From Niastella sp. (GTDB taxonomy: Bacteria > Bacteroidota > Bacteroidia > Chitinophagales > Chitinophagaceae): a stretch of 64,000 nt of DNA. The notes beneath the pieces were generated by a model. It was not told the DNA's origin. It made no database searches and was given only the letters and a program-made list of their open reading frames with translations. The stretch spans positions 310,001 through 374,000 of the forward strand of contig JADJVM010000008.1 in the NCBI GenBank assembly GCA_016710595.1. Direction: 5' to 3'. The translations under genes were made by a program, and so were the position numbers. Shown one piece after another: positions 34,728 to 43,678 of the stretch. Positions within the stretch are counted from its first letter, which is position 1; each line of letters begins with the position of its first letter.

Positions 34728-35436
34728 CCTGCCGGCATTCAATGGGGGTATCGGCTTTCATCAGAATTTCCAGGCTCACATAAGGGATACCGAGGTTCAT
34801 CCCTCTTAAAATTAAAAAAACTGCCACCAATGCTATCCCTAACGGAATTAATTTTTTAAAGCTTCGGCGCCAGCTAAGGCCGGGCATGGTACCCAGGTAA
34901 CTTATCATCATCATAGCGGGCATGGTACCCAATCCAAAAAAGATCATAAATAAAATACTATTCCCCAGTACAGCGGTGCTGAGAGCGGCTGCAATCGCCA
35001 TATACAACATACCACAGGGTAGCAATCCATTGGCCATTCCCAGGTATAAAAAAGAAAAAACAGATTTATTGTTTTTTAGGATCCTGACAATGAATTTTTG
35101 AATTTTTTGATAAGCACTGTTCATAAATGCAGGTTGCACATTTTTATGATACCCATAGTTGAGAATAAGTAACAGGATCATTAAAATTCCCATACCAATA
35201 GATAACCATTGCTGAATACCGGCTACAAAAAAACTACGGCCAATAAAACCAAAGAGCAACCCTAAAGAAGCATACGTTATGATTCTTCCTGCCTGGTAAA
35301 GAAATAATGATACAAACCTCTCATTGGCATTTAAATGCTGCACCGGTAACATCAGGGCAAGCGGGCCGCACATACCTACACAATGCAGGCTGCTGAATAA
35401 ACCCATTACCCATGCTGTTGTTACCAATGCCCACAT
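34714..35436 (-). CDS. Sulfite exporter TauE/SafE-family membrane protein of the cbb3 cluster
   Basis: 240 residues with about six membrane helices and the motif LHCVGMCGPLALML near the N-terminus, of the COG2836 type (DsbD/CcdA-like fold). LLPCGMLYMAIAAAL is the second repeat with a cysteine in a PCG context. Proteins of this kind are regularly encoded at the end of cbb3 operons in Bacteroidota and may help copper or thiol delivery to the oxidase. Transport of sulfite is not implied. It begins 2 bp after the ccoH stop, so it is the last gene of the operon. Confidence 0.85.
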   Translation of the reverse strand: MWALVTTAWVMGLFSSLHCVGMCGPLALMLPVQHLNANERFVSLFLYQAGRIITYASLGLLFGFIGRSFFVAGIQQWLSIGMGILMILLLILNYGYHKNVQPAFMNSAYQKIQKFIVRILKNNKSVFSFLYLGMANGLLPCGMLYMAIAAALSTAVLGNSILFMIFFGLGTMPAMMMISYLGTMPGLSWRRSFKKLIPLGIALVAVFLILRGMNLGIPYVSLEILMKADTPIECRQAIVQ

Positions 35437-35438
35437 AG

Positions 35439-35873
35439 TTATAATGAAAATTGTAATTCTTTATAATAGTTTTTATCCTTATGACTCCAGGAAACTTTTA
35501 CTGTATAATTTCCGGGTTCAAATTGTGATTTTTCAAAAACCTGTACCCCGTTTTCATCTGGTTCAAATGAAAATTTTCTATCTCTTTTTGAATCATAGGC
35601 ACAATAAAACCAGAGCTTCCCTTTTGAGATTTCTTTTTTCATTTCAGCAGGGAGTGCTACAATCACTAAATTGTTATCTGCCCGGATATGCACCCCCTCT
35701 TTTAATTCATTGGTACGGTGAGCAGCATCAATAACCTGCTGGTATTGCAATTCATTATTATAATAATCTTTTTCCACCAGTTGAAAATCGGTATTCAGGC
35801 TACGGTAAACCAGGTAACTCATGAGCCCGATAAAAACCAGTATTGTTAAGCTTAATTTATGTCCCCAATTCAT
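35439..35873 (-). CDS. ccoH: CcoH/FixH, cbb3 oxidase assembly protein
   Basis: 144 residues. A single N-terminal membrane helix (LSLTILVFIGLMSYLVYRSL) and a periplasmic FixH domain: DFQLVEKDYYNNELQYQQVI is the conserved family segment. CcoH is needed for assembly or stability of the cbb3 oxidase in proteobacteria. Position between ccoG (36 bp upstream) and TauE/SafE (2 bp downstream) supports the assignment. Confidence 0.88.
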   Translation of the reverse strand: MNWGHKLSLTILVFIGLMSYLVYRSLNTDFQLVEKDYYNNELQYQQVIDAAHRTNELKEGVHIRADNNLVIVALPAEMKKEISKGKLWFYCAYDSKRDRKFSFEPDENGVQVFEKSQFEPGNYTVKVSWSHKDKNYYKELQFSL

Positions 35874-35909
35874 TTTGATTAAATTTATTTTTATTTTATA
35901 CCACTGGCT

Positions 35910-37325
35910 TTACCGGCTTGCAGGCCCCATAAAATTGGTTGGCAATGTTATTATTTTATCACCCTGGGCATAAATACTTACCTGTAATTTTGTTTTACGT
36001 TGTGCAAGGATATCCCTGGGCAATACGATAAAAAATGAACCCGTACCCTGCCCTTCTTTTTTTACTAAAATATTATGGCCTTCTGCTTCAATGATGCGCC
36101 CGGGTAAATCTTCCAGCTTCAAAGAAAGAGAAAGGTCTTTTACGGTTTTGTTGATGATCTTAATATTATACAAGTTTGAGATACTATCTGTACCCCTTTC
36201 CTGGTAAAGCATACCACTTGCACGAAGTATGGTGCCATCTACATCTTTACGGGAAAATAACATGAACATCAGGACTCCCGATAAAATAATCAGCAGCAAG
36301 CTATAAAATTTCATTCTGCCGGTAAATCTCAATTTCTTTCCTTCCGCAATTCCATTTTCAGATGCGTAGCGTATTAAACCTTGTGGCCTGCCGGTGGCAT
36401 CCATCATTTTATTACAGGCATCAATACAGGATGTGCATGCAATACATTCCATTTGCACACCATTCCTGATATCAATCCCGGTGGGGCATACTTTCACGCA
36501 TTGGTAGCAGTCAATACAATCTCCTAATGAAAGCGCAGCTTCATTATTTTTTGTAAACTTTCCTCGTGGCTCTCCCCTCTTATAATCATACGCTACAATC
36601 ATCGAGTTCCTGTCTAACAATACTCCCTGCAACCTTCCGTAAGGGCATACTACGGTACATACCTGTTCCCTGAATGATATATACACGCCATAAAAAACAG
36701 CCGAAAAACCCAGTATGGCAAATAGCCCGCCAACATGTTCAGAAGCAGGCCCGGTAATGATACTCCACAATTCTTTGATGCCAATAATATAAGAAAGAAA
36801 AAAGTTTGCAATAATAAAACTCACAAAAAAAAAGATAAGGTGCTTGCTGATTTTTTTTAAGATCTTATCTGTATTCCACGGCCCCTTGTTTAATATTTTT
36901 TGTGCCGGTGCATCACCTTCTATAGCAAACTCAATTTTACGGAACAACATTTCCATAAAGATGGTTTGTGGGCATACCCAGCCGCAAAATAAACGGCCGA
37001 AAGCAGCTGTAAATAGTACAATAAAAATAATACCGGTAACCATGGCCAATCCGAAAATAAAAAAATCCTGTGGCCAAAACACATAGCCAAAGATGATAAA
37101 CTTTGCTTCTGGTATATTAAAAAGAAATAGTGGCCTTCCTTTATATTGGATAAAGGGAAGTGTAAAAAAAAGTGCAAAAAAACCCCAACTTACCCAGGTT
37201 CGGATATTAAATATTTTACCTTTCGTTTTGTGTGCATACACCCACTTTCTCTTTCCTTTTTCATCTACCGTGGCCAGGTGGTCACGAAATGAATCGGTAG
37301 CCGGAATATTTTTTTCACTCATCAT
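35910..37325 (-). CDS. ccoG: CcoG (RdxA/FixG) cbb3 accessory iron-sulfur protein
   Basis: 471 residues. About five membrane segments and two ferredoxin-like clusters: CIDCYQCVKVCP and CIACTSCIDAC, each ligating a [4Fe-4S]. GRLFCGWVCPQTIFMEMLF is the conserved CxxxCP redox segment and QVCTVVCPYGRLQGVLLD a second. A periplasmic Ig-like FixG C-terminal domain follows (SNLYNIKIINKTVKDLSLSL). CcoG is proposed to reduce Cu2+ for the oxidase CuB centre. Two adjacent ATG codons (37325, 37322) are equally possible starts. It begins 19 bp after ccoP. Confidence 0.95.
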   Translation of the reverse strand: MMSEKNIPATDSFRDHLATVDEKGKRKWVYAHKTKGKIFNIRTWVSWGFFALFFTLPFIQYKGRPLFLFNIPEAKFIIFGYVFWPQDFFIFGLAMVTGIIFIVLFTAAFGRLFCGWVCPQTIFMEMLFRKIEFAIEGDAPAQKILNKGPWNTDKILKKISKHLIFFFVSFIIANFFLSYIIGIKELWSIITGPASEHVGGLFAILGFSAVFYGVYISFREQVCTVVCPYGRLQGVLLDRNSMIVAYDYKRGEPRGKFTKNNEAALSLGDCIDCYQCVKVCPTGIDIRNGVQMECIACTSCIDACNKMMDATGRPQGLIRYASENGIAEGKKLRFTGRMKFYSLLLIILSGVLMFMLFSRKDVDGTILRASGMLYQERGTDSISNLYNIKIINKTVKDLSLSLKLEDLPGRIIEAEGHNILVKKEGQGTGSFFIVLPRDILAQRKTKLQVSIYAQGDKIITLPTNFMGPASR

Positions 37326-37344
37326 TTTAATACCTTAATTCATA

Positions 37345-38508
37345 TTATTTATTAGCGGTAGAATCTACCGCTTCATCCTGCCCTTCTTTATAAATAGTTC
37401 CTTCTGCAGGTTTTGCATCCGGAGGATTGGTTCCATGCAATGATTTTACATAACTGGCCACCTGAGCTATTTGTTTATTTGAATAACTTGTTTGCCATTG
37501 GGGCATTGCATTAAAACCATATTTTATAACCTTAAACATGCTTTTGATACTGCCTCCATGAAGCCAATTATCATCCGTAAGATTGGGGCCTACCATACCG
37601 CCACCATTTTCTTTATGGCAAGCCATGCAGGAAGCTTTAAAGATTTGCTTACCGGCATCCAGGTCTGCCGCATCCGTTAATACGGTAACTGTATTTTCAT
37701 CAATGGTTTCACCCTTTTTTGCCAAATAATTTTTTACTTTTTCATCTGCTTTTTTTACAGCTATTTCATATTCCTGTTTACTTAATGGAGCGCTGTAAGC
37801 AACATGGTATCGCCATAAGTAAACAACAGAAAAAAGTATGGTAATATAAAATCCATAAAGCCACCAGGGCGGCAGGCGATTGTCTAATTCCCTGATGCCA
37901 TCATACTCATGATCCAGTTCTATACTTTTTTCTTCTGATATGGGTTTTAATTTATTGAAACGGTTCCACCATTTACTAAAAGAATTTGAATGGTTTACCG
38001 GTGCATAATTCAAATCAACAGGGGAATCATTTTTTAATAAAAATTTTATATTGATAAGCATCATAAAAACCACCAATATCTCTACAAAAATGATGGCAAT
38101 AAAAATATAAAATACAGTATTAGATAAACCGGCAATGGTATTTGGGGCTTCTGCTACCGGAACTGTATCAGCCACTTCTTGTGCCATGGCTGCTGTACTG
38201 AGTAATAAAACGGCAAGTACTGTAATGGCGCCGGGCAGCGCATTTTTTTTCTTTTGTATTTTTTCTTCTTTTTGTTTTTGCCAGTGTACATCTGCAATAC
38301 CAGTAAGTACATTGGCAAGGAGCGCAATTACAAGCACCAGTATGCCCATGATCACCAATAAAGTAATGGCCAGCGGGTTACTCAAGATGGATAATGCAGC
38401 AGTACCGGAAGCATATACCGGGACATTACAAAATAACAAACCGGCAATGATCCCCGAAGTTTTTACAATATTTTTATTAAAAAATGGATATTTTTTTTTC
38501 AAGAACAT
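37345..38508 (-). CDS. ccoP: CcoP, cbb3 oxidase single-heme c-type cytochrome subunit
   Basis: 387 residues. Several N-terminal membrane helices (about 41-70, 93-110, 130-155, 215-232) precede a Lys-rich linker and one class I cytochrome c domain with SCMACHKENGGG (C294, C297, H298) and a distal Met in GFNAMPQW (M335). Proteobacterial CcoP has two hemes. A single heme plus extra membrane segments is common in Bacteroidota. The DNRLPPWWLYGFYITI segment is the conserved CcoP membrane anchor. It would pass electrons to the CcoO heme. It starts 11 bp after ccoQ. Confidence 0.93.
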   Translation of the reverse strand: MFLKKKYPFFNKNIVKTSGIIAGLLFCNVPVYASGTAALSILSNPLAITLLVIMGILVLVIALLANVLTGIADVHWQKQKEEKIQKKKNALPGAITVLAVLLLSTAAMAQEVADTVPVAEAPNTIAGLSNTVFYIFIAIIFVEILVVFMMLINIKFLLKNDSPVDLNYAPVNHSNSFSKWWNRFNKLKPISEEKSIELDHEYDGIRELDNRLPPWWLYGFYITILFSVVYLWRYHVAYSAPLSKQEYEIAVKKADEKVKNYLAKKGETIDENTVTVLTDAADLDAGKQIFKASCMACHKENGGGMVGPNLTDDNWLHGGSIKSMFKVIKYGFNAMPQWQTSYSNKQIAQVASYVKSLHGTNPPDAKPAEGTIYKEGQDEAVDSTANK

Positions 38509-38519
38509 AACGTATAATT

Positions 38520-38690
38520 TTAAGATTCTGGATCGTCTAATGGAATACGGCTTATCACTTGCATTTTATGCTTGTCAGATTTAAAAGTCCATACCAGTAC
38601 CGCAAGAAAAAAGACAAAGAAAATACCGAAGGACAATAATCCATATATATCTACGCCACTAATCTTTTCCAGGTAATTAATAAATTTCAT
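38520..38690 (-). CDS. ccoQ: CcoQ-like small cbb3 membrane subunit
   Basis: 56 residues. Sequence starts MKFINYLEKISGVDIYGLLS, followed by a single membrane helix (FGIFFVFFLAVLVWTFK) and a short charged tail ending IPLDDPES. Size, one helix, a positive FKSDKHKM after the helix and its place between ccoNO (16 bp) and ccoP (11 bp) match CcoQ/FixQ, which stabilises the oxidase. It is shorter than 60 residues and is easily missed by ORF callers. Sequence similarity is too short to prove homology. Confidence 0.8.
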   Translation of the reverse strand: MKFINYLEKISGVDIYGLLSFGIFFVFFLAVLVWTFKSDKHKMQVISRIPLDDPES

Positions 38691-38706
38691 TTTCAGGTTT
38701 TATTGA

Positions 38707-40842
38707 TTATTTATTGGAGGCCGTTTCATCAGGCTTTGGTTGTAATTTAATATCGGTACCCATTCGTTGTAAATACGCAATTACTGCAATGATCTCCCTG
38801 TTGGATGGGGTTTCGATCTTATCCTTTTTCAACCTGGCGGTAATGGCTCTCGCTTGTTTGCTGAGTTCAGCATTCGCAATTTTGTCATATCCTTTTGCAT
38901 ACGGTACACCCATTGTTTGCATGGCCCTGATTTTAGCTGCTGTATTAGAAGTATCGAGTGCATTATCCAGCAACCAGGGATACGATGGCATAATAGAACC
39001 CGGCGACATGGAGCTTGGATCATCCATGTGGTTGTAATGCCAGCTATCAGAATATTTTCCACCAATGCGGGCTAAGTCTGGCCCTGTTCTTTTACTTCCC
39101 CATTGAAATGGATGATCATACACAAATTCACCGGCTTTTGAATATTCACCATAGCGTGCAACTTCATCCCTAAAGGGGCGTATCATTTGTGAGTGGCAGG
39201 TGTAGCAACCTTCCCGAACATATATATCCCTGCCCTGCAACTCTAATGGAGTGTATGGTTTTACGCTTGCAATCGTTGGAATATTTGATTTCACTAAGAA
39301 TGTAGGAACCAATTCCAGGATACCACCAATCATTACTACAATTAAACTAATCACTAACATGGCCAATGGTTTTCCTTCCAGGCGACGATGCCAATGCTCT
39401 TTACCTGTAACCTGTTTTTTTACAATCGGGGCAGCTTCTGCTGCTTCATTTGCAATAAAACTTCCTTTCCTGATAGTCTTAATAAGGTTATAAGCCATCA
39501 AAAATGCTCCGGTTAAATACAATGTACCTCCCACGCTTCGGGCAATATACATCGGTACAATATTGGTAACGGTTTCTAAAAATTGGAACTTTAACTGGCC
39601 TTCCGGAGTAAAATTTTTCCACATCAGGCTTTGTGTAAATCCTGCCCAGTACAAAGGAACGGCATACAGGATGATACCAATGGTACCTAACCAAAAATGA
39701 TTCGTAGCCAATTTGCGTGAATATAAATCTGTATTCCACATCTTTGGAACCAGGTAATACATGATGGCAAAAGCCATAAACCCGTTCCAGCCCAGCCCGC
39801 CAATATGAACGTGGGCAATAATCCAGTCGCTGTAATGTGCTATGGCATTGATGTTTTTCAGGCTTAGCAACGGCCCTTCTAATGTTGACATACCATAACA
39901 GGTTATAGCAACAACCATAAACTTAAGAACCGGGTCTTCTCTTACCTTATCCCACGCTCCTCTTAATGTGAATAAGCCATTCAGCATTCCACCCCATGAA
40001 GGAAAGATGAGCATGAGAGAAAATACAGTCCCTAATGATTGCGCCCAGTCGGGCAAGGCAGTATATAATAAATGATGCGGCCCTGCCCAGATATAAAGAA
40101 ATATCAGTGACCAGAAATGAATGATGGAAAGGCGATAAGAATAAATAGGGCGATTGGCTGCCTTGGGTAAGAAATAATACATCAAACCCAGGATGGGTGT
40201 AGTAAGAAAAAAAGCAACTGCATTGTGGCCATACCACCACTGCACCAATGCATCCTGCACCCCCGCATACCAACTATAACTTTTAAAGAAGGTTACCGGT
40301 ATTTCAATTGAGTTTACTATATGCAACATGGCTACCGTAACCCAGGTACCAATATAAAACCAAATGGCAACATACAAATGTTTTTCTCTTCGTTTAATGA
40401 TTGTACCAAACATATTAATACCAAAAACAACCCATACCAGGGTAATGGCAATATCAATAGGCCATTCTAATTCTGCATATTCTTTACCCGTAGTGTAACC
40501 CATCAATAAAGTAACTGCCGCTGCTGCAATAATCAGTTGCCAACCCCAGAAATGAATCCAGCTAAGGGTATCGCTGTACATGCGGGTTTTACAAAGGCGT
40601 TGTAAAGAATAATAAACTCCCATAAAAATGGTATTGCCTACAAATGCAAAGATGATAGCATTCGTATGCAATGGGCGCATACGGCCAAATGTGGTAGGCG
40701 CCAAATGCAAACTGGCTGCAGGTGCATACAGTTGTATCGCCGCCCATAAGCCTGCCAGCATACCCACAATTCCAAAAATTACAGTTGCATACCCAAATGC
40801 TTTAACAATCTTATTGTCGTAATAGAATTTTTCTACTTGCAT
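38707..40842 (-). CDS. ccoNO: Fused cbb3 oxidase subunits CcoN and CcoO
   Basis: 711 residues. Residues ~10-470 are the 12-helix heme-copper subunit: low-spin heme His H59 in RPLHTN, CuB ligands H206 (WYGHN), H256 and H257 (GPHH), and heme ligands H344/H346 in AHVHIGGLGWNGF. Residues ~490-711 are CcoO: a membrane anchor (LAMLVISLIVVMIGGILEL) and a heme c motif REGCYTCHSQ (C546, C549, H550) followed by PFRDEV. It reduces O2 to water with high affinity and pumps protons in the inner membrane. Fusion of the two subunits is normal for Bacteroidota. 17 bp separate it from ccoS upstream. Confidence 0.97.
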   Translation of the reverse strand: MQVEKFYYDNKIVKAFGYATVIFGIVGMLAGLWAAIQLYAPAASLHLAPTTFGRMRPLHTNAIIFAFVGNTIFMGVYYSLQRLCKTRMYSDTLSWIHFWGWQLIIAAAAVTLLMGYTTGKEYAELEWPIDIAITLVWVVFGINMFGTIIKRREKHLYVAIWFYIGTWVTVAMLHIVNSIEIPVTFFKSYSWYAGVQDALVQWWYGHNAVAFFLTTPILGLMYYFLPKAANRPIYSYRLSIIHFWSLIFLYIWAGPHHLLYTALPDWAQSLGTVFSLMLIFPSWGGMLNGLFTLRGAWDKVREDPVLKFMVVAITCYGMSTLEGPLLSLKNINAIAHYSDWIIAHVHIGGLGWNGFMAFAIMYYLVPKMWNTDLYSRKLATNHFWLGTIGIILYAVPLYWAGFTQSLMWKNFTPEGQLKFQFLETVTNIVPMYIARSVGGTLYLTGAFLMAYNLIKTIRKGSFIANEAAEAAPIVKKQVTGKEHWHRRLEGKPLAMLVISLIVVMIGGILELVPTFLVKSNIPTIASVKPYTPLELQGRDIYVREGCYTCHSQMIRPFRDEVARYGEYSKAGEFVYDHPFQWGSKRTGPDLARIGGKYSDSWHYNHMDDPSSMSPGSIMPSYPWLLDNALDTSNTAAKIRAMQTMGVPYAKGYDKIANAELSKQARAITARLKKDKIETPSNREIIAVIAYLQRMGTDIKLQPKPDETASNK

Positions 40843-40859
40843 AAGCCGTTTTGTTTATC

Positions 40860-41027
40860 TTATTTTTTTGTTGGTTTTTGGGAAGATGTTTCATTGTCGA
40901 ATAAAATCCGGGAAGGAGGAGAAAAATCGTCTTCAAATTGCCCCGATCTTACACTCCATATAAAAGCCAGCAAAAACAGGATGGCTACTGATATGCTGGC
41001 CAATAAAAGAATAACAATTACACTCAT
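40860..41027 (-). CDS. ccoS: CcoS, cbb3 oxidase maturation protein
   Basis: 55 residues starting MSVIVILLLASISVAILFLL, with one membrane helix, then WSVRSGQFEDDFSPPSRILF and a Lys-rich end. The pattern W-x-x-x-x-GQF-D-D is the hallmark of CcoS, which is needed for cofactor insertion into the oxidase. It is shorter than 60 residues, so standard ORF lists omit it. It is the first gene of the ccoS-NO-Q-P-G-H-TauE operon, with a candidate operator (41084-41101) 57 bp before its ATG, and is preceded by ccoI 102 bp upstream. Confidence 0.9.
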   Translation of the reverse strand: MSVIVILLLASISVAILFLLAFIWSVRSGQFEDDFSPPSRILFDNETSSQKPTKK

Positions 41028-41083
41028 CAGTATATATTAATGAGTAAAATTATAAATACGCTTTTTTGTAAAGAGTAACCGGT

Positions 41084-41101
41084 ATCAGTTGGTTAACTGA
41101 T
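41084..41101. promoter_or_regulatory. 18-bp perfect inverted repeat before ccoS, candidate regulator site
   Basis: ATCAGTTGGTTAACTGAT: 7-bp arms around GGTT, the half-site spacing of CRP/FNR sites. It sits in the 101-bp gap between ccoI and ccoS. On the minus strand a near -7 element (TAATTTTA at 41052-41045) follows. It lacks a T-run, so it is not an evident ccoI terminator. A related imperfect repeat occurs at 43568-43585. Confidence 0.55.
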
Positions 41102-41128
41102 TTACATCATATTTTTACAGAATAACTT

Positions 41129-43519
41129 TTATACCGGTAAAATATTTAAACCCATAGAACGGGCAGCAAACCGGCTTGCAATAAAACTGAGCAGTACAAT
41201 GCTGATGGAACTGGCCGGCATTAAAATGGCTGCAATTACCGGTAAAAGGTTTCCCTGTACTGCAAAAAACAGTCCTGCTAAATTGTATATAATTGAAAAA
41301 ATAAAACTTGCCATTACAATTTTTTTATTTGCCCCGCAAAGCTTCATAAACTTTTTAATGAGATATAATTGGCCGGCTGCAATAATGCCATCACAGGCAG
41401 GTGTAAAATTATTTGCCTGTTCACTTACGGCAATACCCACATTACTTTGTAAAAGCGCTCCGGCATCATTCAATCCATCGCCAATCATCATTACTTGCTC
41501 GCCCTGGTCCTGTAATTTTTTAATGTAGTTTAATTTATCGGTAGGTTGCTGGTGAAAAAGAATTGTTGCATTTGTTCCCATTAATTTTTCCAATTCGGTT
41601 TTCTGTGAATCATTATCGCCGGATAATACAGAAAGGCGATATTCTTTTTTTAGTTGAGATAACAATGCAGGAATATGTGTACGGTAATGATTGCTAAAAT
41701 AAAATGTGCCTTTTATGTTTTCATCATAACTCAGCATAACGGATGTATCATTTTTAAGTTCCTCATTATCGCCGGCAGCACCAATTTTTATCCACCGATC
41801 ATCAATGTAACCTTCAATTCCTTTACCAGCATATTCTTTAAAAGAGGTTACTTCCGGTTTATCCGTCACATCTAAATACGCTACGATGGCCTTGCTAAGC
41901 GGATGTGAAGAACAGGATGCCAATGCTGCTAACTGCCCTTTTTCTATTTCATTTAATATCTCACCTTCATATTTTACTTCCTGCTCAGCAGCCGAAGTAA
42001 GGGTTCCGGTTTTATCGAAAACAATATGATCTATTGCGGCAATTTGCTCAAGCACTTCTCCTTTACGTAAATAAAATTTATTGTGCGCAAGAATGGTGAG
42101 AATATGACCATTTGTAAAACTGTTAGATAACAATAAGGCACAGGGACAGGCAATAATAAAAACAGCAGTAATGGCAGGCCATATCTTTGCAGTGTTATGC
42201 ATACTCCAATACATTGCTGTAAAACCGGCAATCACAAAAACAAAAATGGTAAAATATTTACTTACATGGTGTACAAACGAATTATCTTTTTCATTGGTAC
42301 TGTCTTTTTCCTTATTCCATAAATTGGTAAGATAGCTTTGGCTTACTTCTTTTAAGGTAAGTATTTCAATGTTACCGCCCGTTTGCCGGCCGCCTGCATA
42401 CAGCATCTCTCCTATTTCTTTCACTACGGGCATCGTTTCGCCGGTAACAAAACTGTAATCAATGAGCGCTTTCCCTTTGGTGAGCAGCCCATCAGCAGGT
42501 ATCAGTTCATTATGATGAACCAGTAGGGTGTCGTTAATTTTTATTTCAGGAAGTAATGTGGGAATTTCCTTATCCTTTTTAACGATTGATACTGCAATGG
42601 GAAAATAAGAAGTATAATCCCTGTCAAACGATAATTGCCTGTATGTTTTATCCTGTAAAATTCTACCAGCCAGCATAAAAAATACGATGCCGCTCAGGGA
42701 ATCAAAATATCCAGCACCTGTACCCGAAAACAAATCCCAAAAACTACGGACAAATGTAATAATGATGGCCAGTGCAATAGGAATATCAATATTTAAAAAC
42801 CGGTGCTGCAAACCAGTCCAGGCCGATTTAAAGAATGGACTGGCTGCATACAAGAACACGGGCAAAGACAATACCGCATTAGCTATTCTAAATACATTGC
42901 GGATGCCAGCTTCTGCAGCGTTAATGCCCAGGTATTCGGGGAAGCTCATCAGCATAATATTACTAAAACAAAAACCGGCAATTCCTAATTTTAAAAGCAG
43001 GCTTTTATCTGTTCCGGGGCGGGTTTCTTTAAGATCATTTAAACTTATATATGGCTCATATCCAACAGCAGTAAGTTGCTCTGCTACTTTTCGCAATGAT
43101 GTAGTATTATTTTCAAAAACAATATCCACTTCTTTACGGGTAAAATTTACATTGCTCTTTACAATTCCTTTATGCAGGCGGTGCAGGTTCTCTAACAAAT
43201 ACAAACAGGAACTGCAATGCATTTGAGGTAAATAAAATACAATATGTGTTTGGTATTCGTCTTTAAAAGAAATAAGCTTCTCTGCAATCCTGCTTTCATC
43301 CAGGAAACTAAATTTATCGCTCCGCACAGTATTCTTTTGAGCAATACCAGGGGTTTTATTTAAATCATAATAATTACACAAGCCGCTTTCATGTATAATT
43401 TCATATACCATTTTACAACCATCACAACAAAAAAAATGATCTCCTTCCCGGATGGTTTTTGTAGTGCATAAATCTCCGCAGTGAGTGCATATTGTGCTAT
43501 TTGTAACCGATGATACCAT
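41129..43519 (-). CDS. ccoI: CcoI/FixI copper-translocating P1B-type ATPase
   Basis: 796 residues. The N-terminus has an extra cysteine-rich metal-binding segment (TICTHCGDLCTT, HFFCCDGCKMVYEI), then a heavy-metal-associated domain with MHCSSC, then the actuator TGETMPV, M6 metal site IIACPCALLLS, phosphorylation site FDKTGTLTS and hinge MIGDGLNDAGAL. This architecture fits the CcoI (CtpA) pump that supplies copper for CuB assembly, and not a general CopA. It is divergent from the receiver-CRP regulator (159 bp) and followed by ccoS after 101 bp containing the inverted repeat, so it may have its own promoter. Confidence 0.93.
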   Translation of the reverse strand: MVSSVTNSTICTHCGDLCTTKTIREGDHFFCCDGCKMVYEIIHESGLCNYYDLNKTPGIAQKNTVRSDKFSFLDESRIAEKLISFKDEYQTHIVFYLPQMHCSSCLYLLENLHRLHKGIVKSNVNFTRKEVDIVFENNTTSLRKVAEQLTAVGYEPYISLNDLKETRPGTDKSLLLKLGIAGFCFSNIMLMSFPEYLGINAAEAGIRNVFRIANAVLSLPVFLYAASPFFKSAWTGLQHRFLNIDIPIALAIIITFVRSFWDLFSGTGAGYFDSLSGIVFFMLAGRILQDKTYRQLSFDRDYTSYFPIAVSIVKKDKEIPTLLPEIKINDTLLVHHNELIPADGLLTKGKALIDYSFVTGETMPVVKEIGEMLYAGGRQTGGNIEILTLKEVSQSYLTNLWNKEKDSTNEKDNSFVHHVSKYFTIFVFVIAGFTAMYWSMHNTAKIWPAITAVFIIACPCALLLSNSFTNGHILTILAHNKFYLRKGEVLEQIAAIDHIVFDKTGTLTSAAEQEVKYEGEILNEIEKGQLAALASCSSHPLSKAIVAYLDVTDKPEVTSFKEYAGKGIEGYIDDRWIKIGAAGDNEELKNDTSVMLSYDENIKGTFYFSNHYRTHIPALLSQLKKEYRLSVLSGDNDSQKTELEKLMGTNATILFHQQPTDKLNYIKKLQDQGEQVMMIGDGLNDAGALLQSNVGIAVSEQANNFTPACDGIIAAGQLYLIKKFMKLCGANKKIVMASFIFSIIYNLAGLFFAVQGNLLPVIAAILMPASSISIVLLSFIASRFAARSMGLNILPV

Positions 43520-43567
43520 ATAAACCTGCTAAATTATTGGCAATAAACTTATGTAAGTATGAGTCTT

Positions 43568-43585
43568 ATCAGTCTTTTTAATGAT
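43568..43585. promoter_or_regulatory. Imperfect copy of the ccoS-upstream repeat, in the ccoI/regulator divergent region
   Basis: ATCAGTC-TTTT-TAATGAT has the same 7-4-7 geometry and agrees with ATCAGTTGGTTAACTGAT at 11 of 14 arm positions. Its centre is about 45 bp before the predicted start site of the receiver-CRP gene (if the -7 at 43607 is used). This is a position typical of class II activation and would allow autoregulation as well as ccoI control. Confidence 0.4.
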
Positions 43586-43606
43586 TCCCGTCAATTTTTG
43601 AATAAT

Positions 43607-43614
43607 TATCTTTG
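43607..43614 (+). promoter_or_regulatory. -7 element (TATCTTTG) of the receiver-CRP gene
   Basis: Exact TAnnTTTG match, 65 bp before the ATG at 43679. No clear -33 TTTG is found at 19-21 bp, as would be expected of an activator-dependent promoter. Confidence 0.4.
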
Positions 43615-43678
43615 CAGGATTATATCCTGGATTTAAAATTTTCGGGAAATTGAAAAAATTTATAAATACTAAATTGTT

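Noticed and set aside
41084..41101. Palindrome as a ccoI transcription terminator
   Set aside because: The 7-bp stem is AT-rich with no T-run downstream on the minus strand. It fits an operator better.
42687..43226. 179-residue open frame on the plus strand inside ccoI
   Set aside because: It lies wholly antisense to a strongly conserved P-type ATPase domain and has no domain, signal or start context of its own.
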